A DNA stretch of 39,311 nt from Intestinimonas aquisgranensis (GTDB lineage: Bacteria; Bacillota; Clostridia; Oscillospirales; Oscillospiraceae), in contig JAJEQY010000025.1 in NCBI GenBank assembly GCA_020687605.1, forward strand, positions 1-39,311, in the 5' to 3' direction. The translations under genes and the position numbers were made by a program. Positions 39,119 to 39,311 of this stretch are shown piece by piece; position 1 is the stretch's first letter, and each line of letters starts with the position of its first letter. A model generated the notes under the pieces. It was not told the DNA's origin, made no database searches, and saw only the letters and a program-made list of their open reading frames with translations.

Positions 39119-39311
39119 ATCGCTTTCTCCTTTGGCGGCTCCATCCAGCCGCGCTTGATATAATATTTCTGTAACTTGATAATGGCGTTGCGAACCGTGA
39201 CGATGGCTGCTGATGTCGTGAAACCTTCGGCCTCGGCAATCTCCTTAAACTGCTTGCCCTCCCAAAACCGGGCATGAAGGCAGCTCGCCTGCCGGGGCGT
39301 CAGGGTGGCAA
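39058..39311 (-). CDS. sigma-70 region-4-like HTH protein, C-terminal part (start outside window)
   Basis: The frame is open from the right edge to TGA at 39058 (84 residues). It reads LTPRQASCLHARFWEGKQFKEIAEAEG, then SAAIVTVRNAIIKLQKYYIKRG, a sigma region-4-like helix-turn-helix, followed by a lysine-rich tail. It overlaps the start of the DUF3847-like gene by 61 nt, and the DUF3847 ribosome binding site lies inside it. Similar small sigma-like regulators accompany MOBQ modules. The 5' part is not in the window. Confidence 0.65.
   Translation of the reverse strand, partial: ATLTPRQASCLHARFWEGKQFKEIAEAEGFTTSAAIVTVRNAIIKLQKYYIKRGWMEPPKEKAICTKTAPPKRNRKKTSAKKS

Larger units (their letters stand above)
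4829..39311. mobile_element. integrative element (ICE/IME composite) inserted in rpsI, right end outside window
   Basis: The left boundary is the rpsI 3'-end sequence at 4829-4876, followed within 100 bp by a tyrosine integrase. Inside are a second integrase, an excisionase-like protein, two different relaxases, MobC, two candidate transfer origins, an ArdC-like protein, a TTRAP protein, a SNF2-type helicase and a topoisomerase III fragment. All of these are typical of Tn1549/CTn-type elements of Clostridia. The far end, with the rest of rpsI, is expected beyond 39311. No T4SS ATPase or coupling protein is visible, so self-transfer cannot be claimed. Cargo genes of different composition interrupt the backbone. 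Confidence 0.8.

Noticed and set aside
1..39311. CRISPR arrays, tRNA or rRNA genes, insertion sequences with DDE transposases
   Set aside because: No regular repeat-spacer pattern, cloverleaf or rRNA-like sequence, and no DDE transposase was seen on either strand.

Overview
The window looks like a Gram-positive gut anaerobe of the Clostridia, most likely Oscillospiraceae/Ruminococcaceae. This rests on an S-layer-homology protein, strong AGGAGG ribosome binding sites, sigma-A promoters and a Tn1549/CTn-type transfer backbone. Genus cannot be assigned from the sequence alone.

Region 1 (1-4828) is GC-rich host chromosome: a FUSC-family membrane protein, an SLH-anchored putative zinc metallopeptidase, a small membrane protein, and the terminator and last codons of the ribosomal protein S9 gene (rpsI). 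The S9 tail (4829-4876, minus strand) lies next to a tyrosine integrase and is read as one end of an integrative element inserted into the 3' end of rpsI. The rest of rpsI should lie beyond the right edge, so almost everything from 4829 to 39311 would be element.

Region 2 (4829-8863) is the integration/regulation module: two tandem, related, intact tyrosine integrases, an excisionase-like HTH protein, a structured non-coding stretch and a sigma-like regulator.

Region 3 (9328-20866) is cargo: an atypical response regulator; a radical SAM + DegV pair; a KTR zinc-ribbon protein; a TetR-controlled ABC exporter; and on the plus strand an alpha/beta hydrolase, cardiolipin synthase and AI-2E-family permease. 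The tetR promoter/operator and first ~32 codons are duplicated in inverted orientation. The second copy truncates an XRE gene and now reads into the hydrolase-cls operon, so TetR may control both divergent units.

Region 4 (21057-36900) is the conjugative backbone, all on the minus strand: MOBP relaxase, CD1845-type protein, MobC, DUF3848/3849 protein, SNF2-type helicase, TTRAP protein and an ArdC-type antirestriction protein. A two-gene AbiL/RloAB-like defence cassette with its own promoter and terminator-like hairpin sits next to the relaxase. The helicase gene has three layers of oddity: a complete tnpV gene overprinted in its linker, a large in-frame internal deletion that removes the methylase and the helicase ATP-binding core, and a complete 2.5-kb group II intron in what remains.

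Region 5 (36897-39311) is a scar: the 3' part of a topoisomerase III gene joined out of frame to the 5' part of a MOBQ relaxase gene. Upstream are a MOBQ-type oriT (nic-like TAAGTGCGCCCT beside nested palindromes), a DUF3847 protein and a partial sigma-like protein. This looks like a second mobilizable element that recombined with the first. No T4SS genes are visible. Together with the dead helicase and split topoisomerase this suggests a decaying element that still has integrases, a MOBP relaxase and possibly two origins of transfer.
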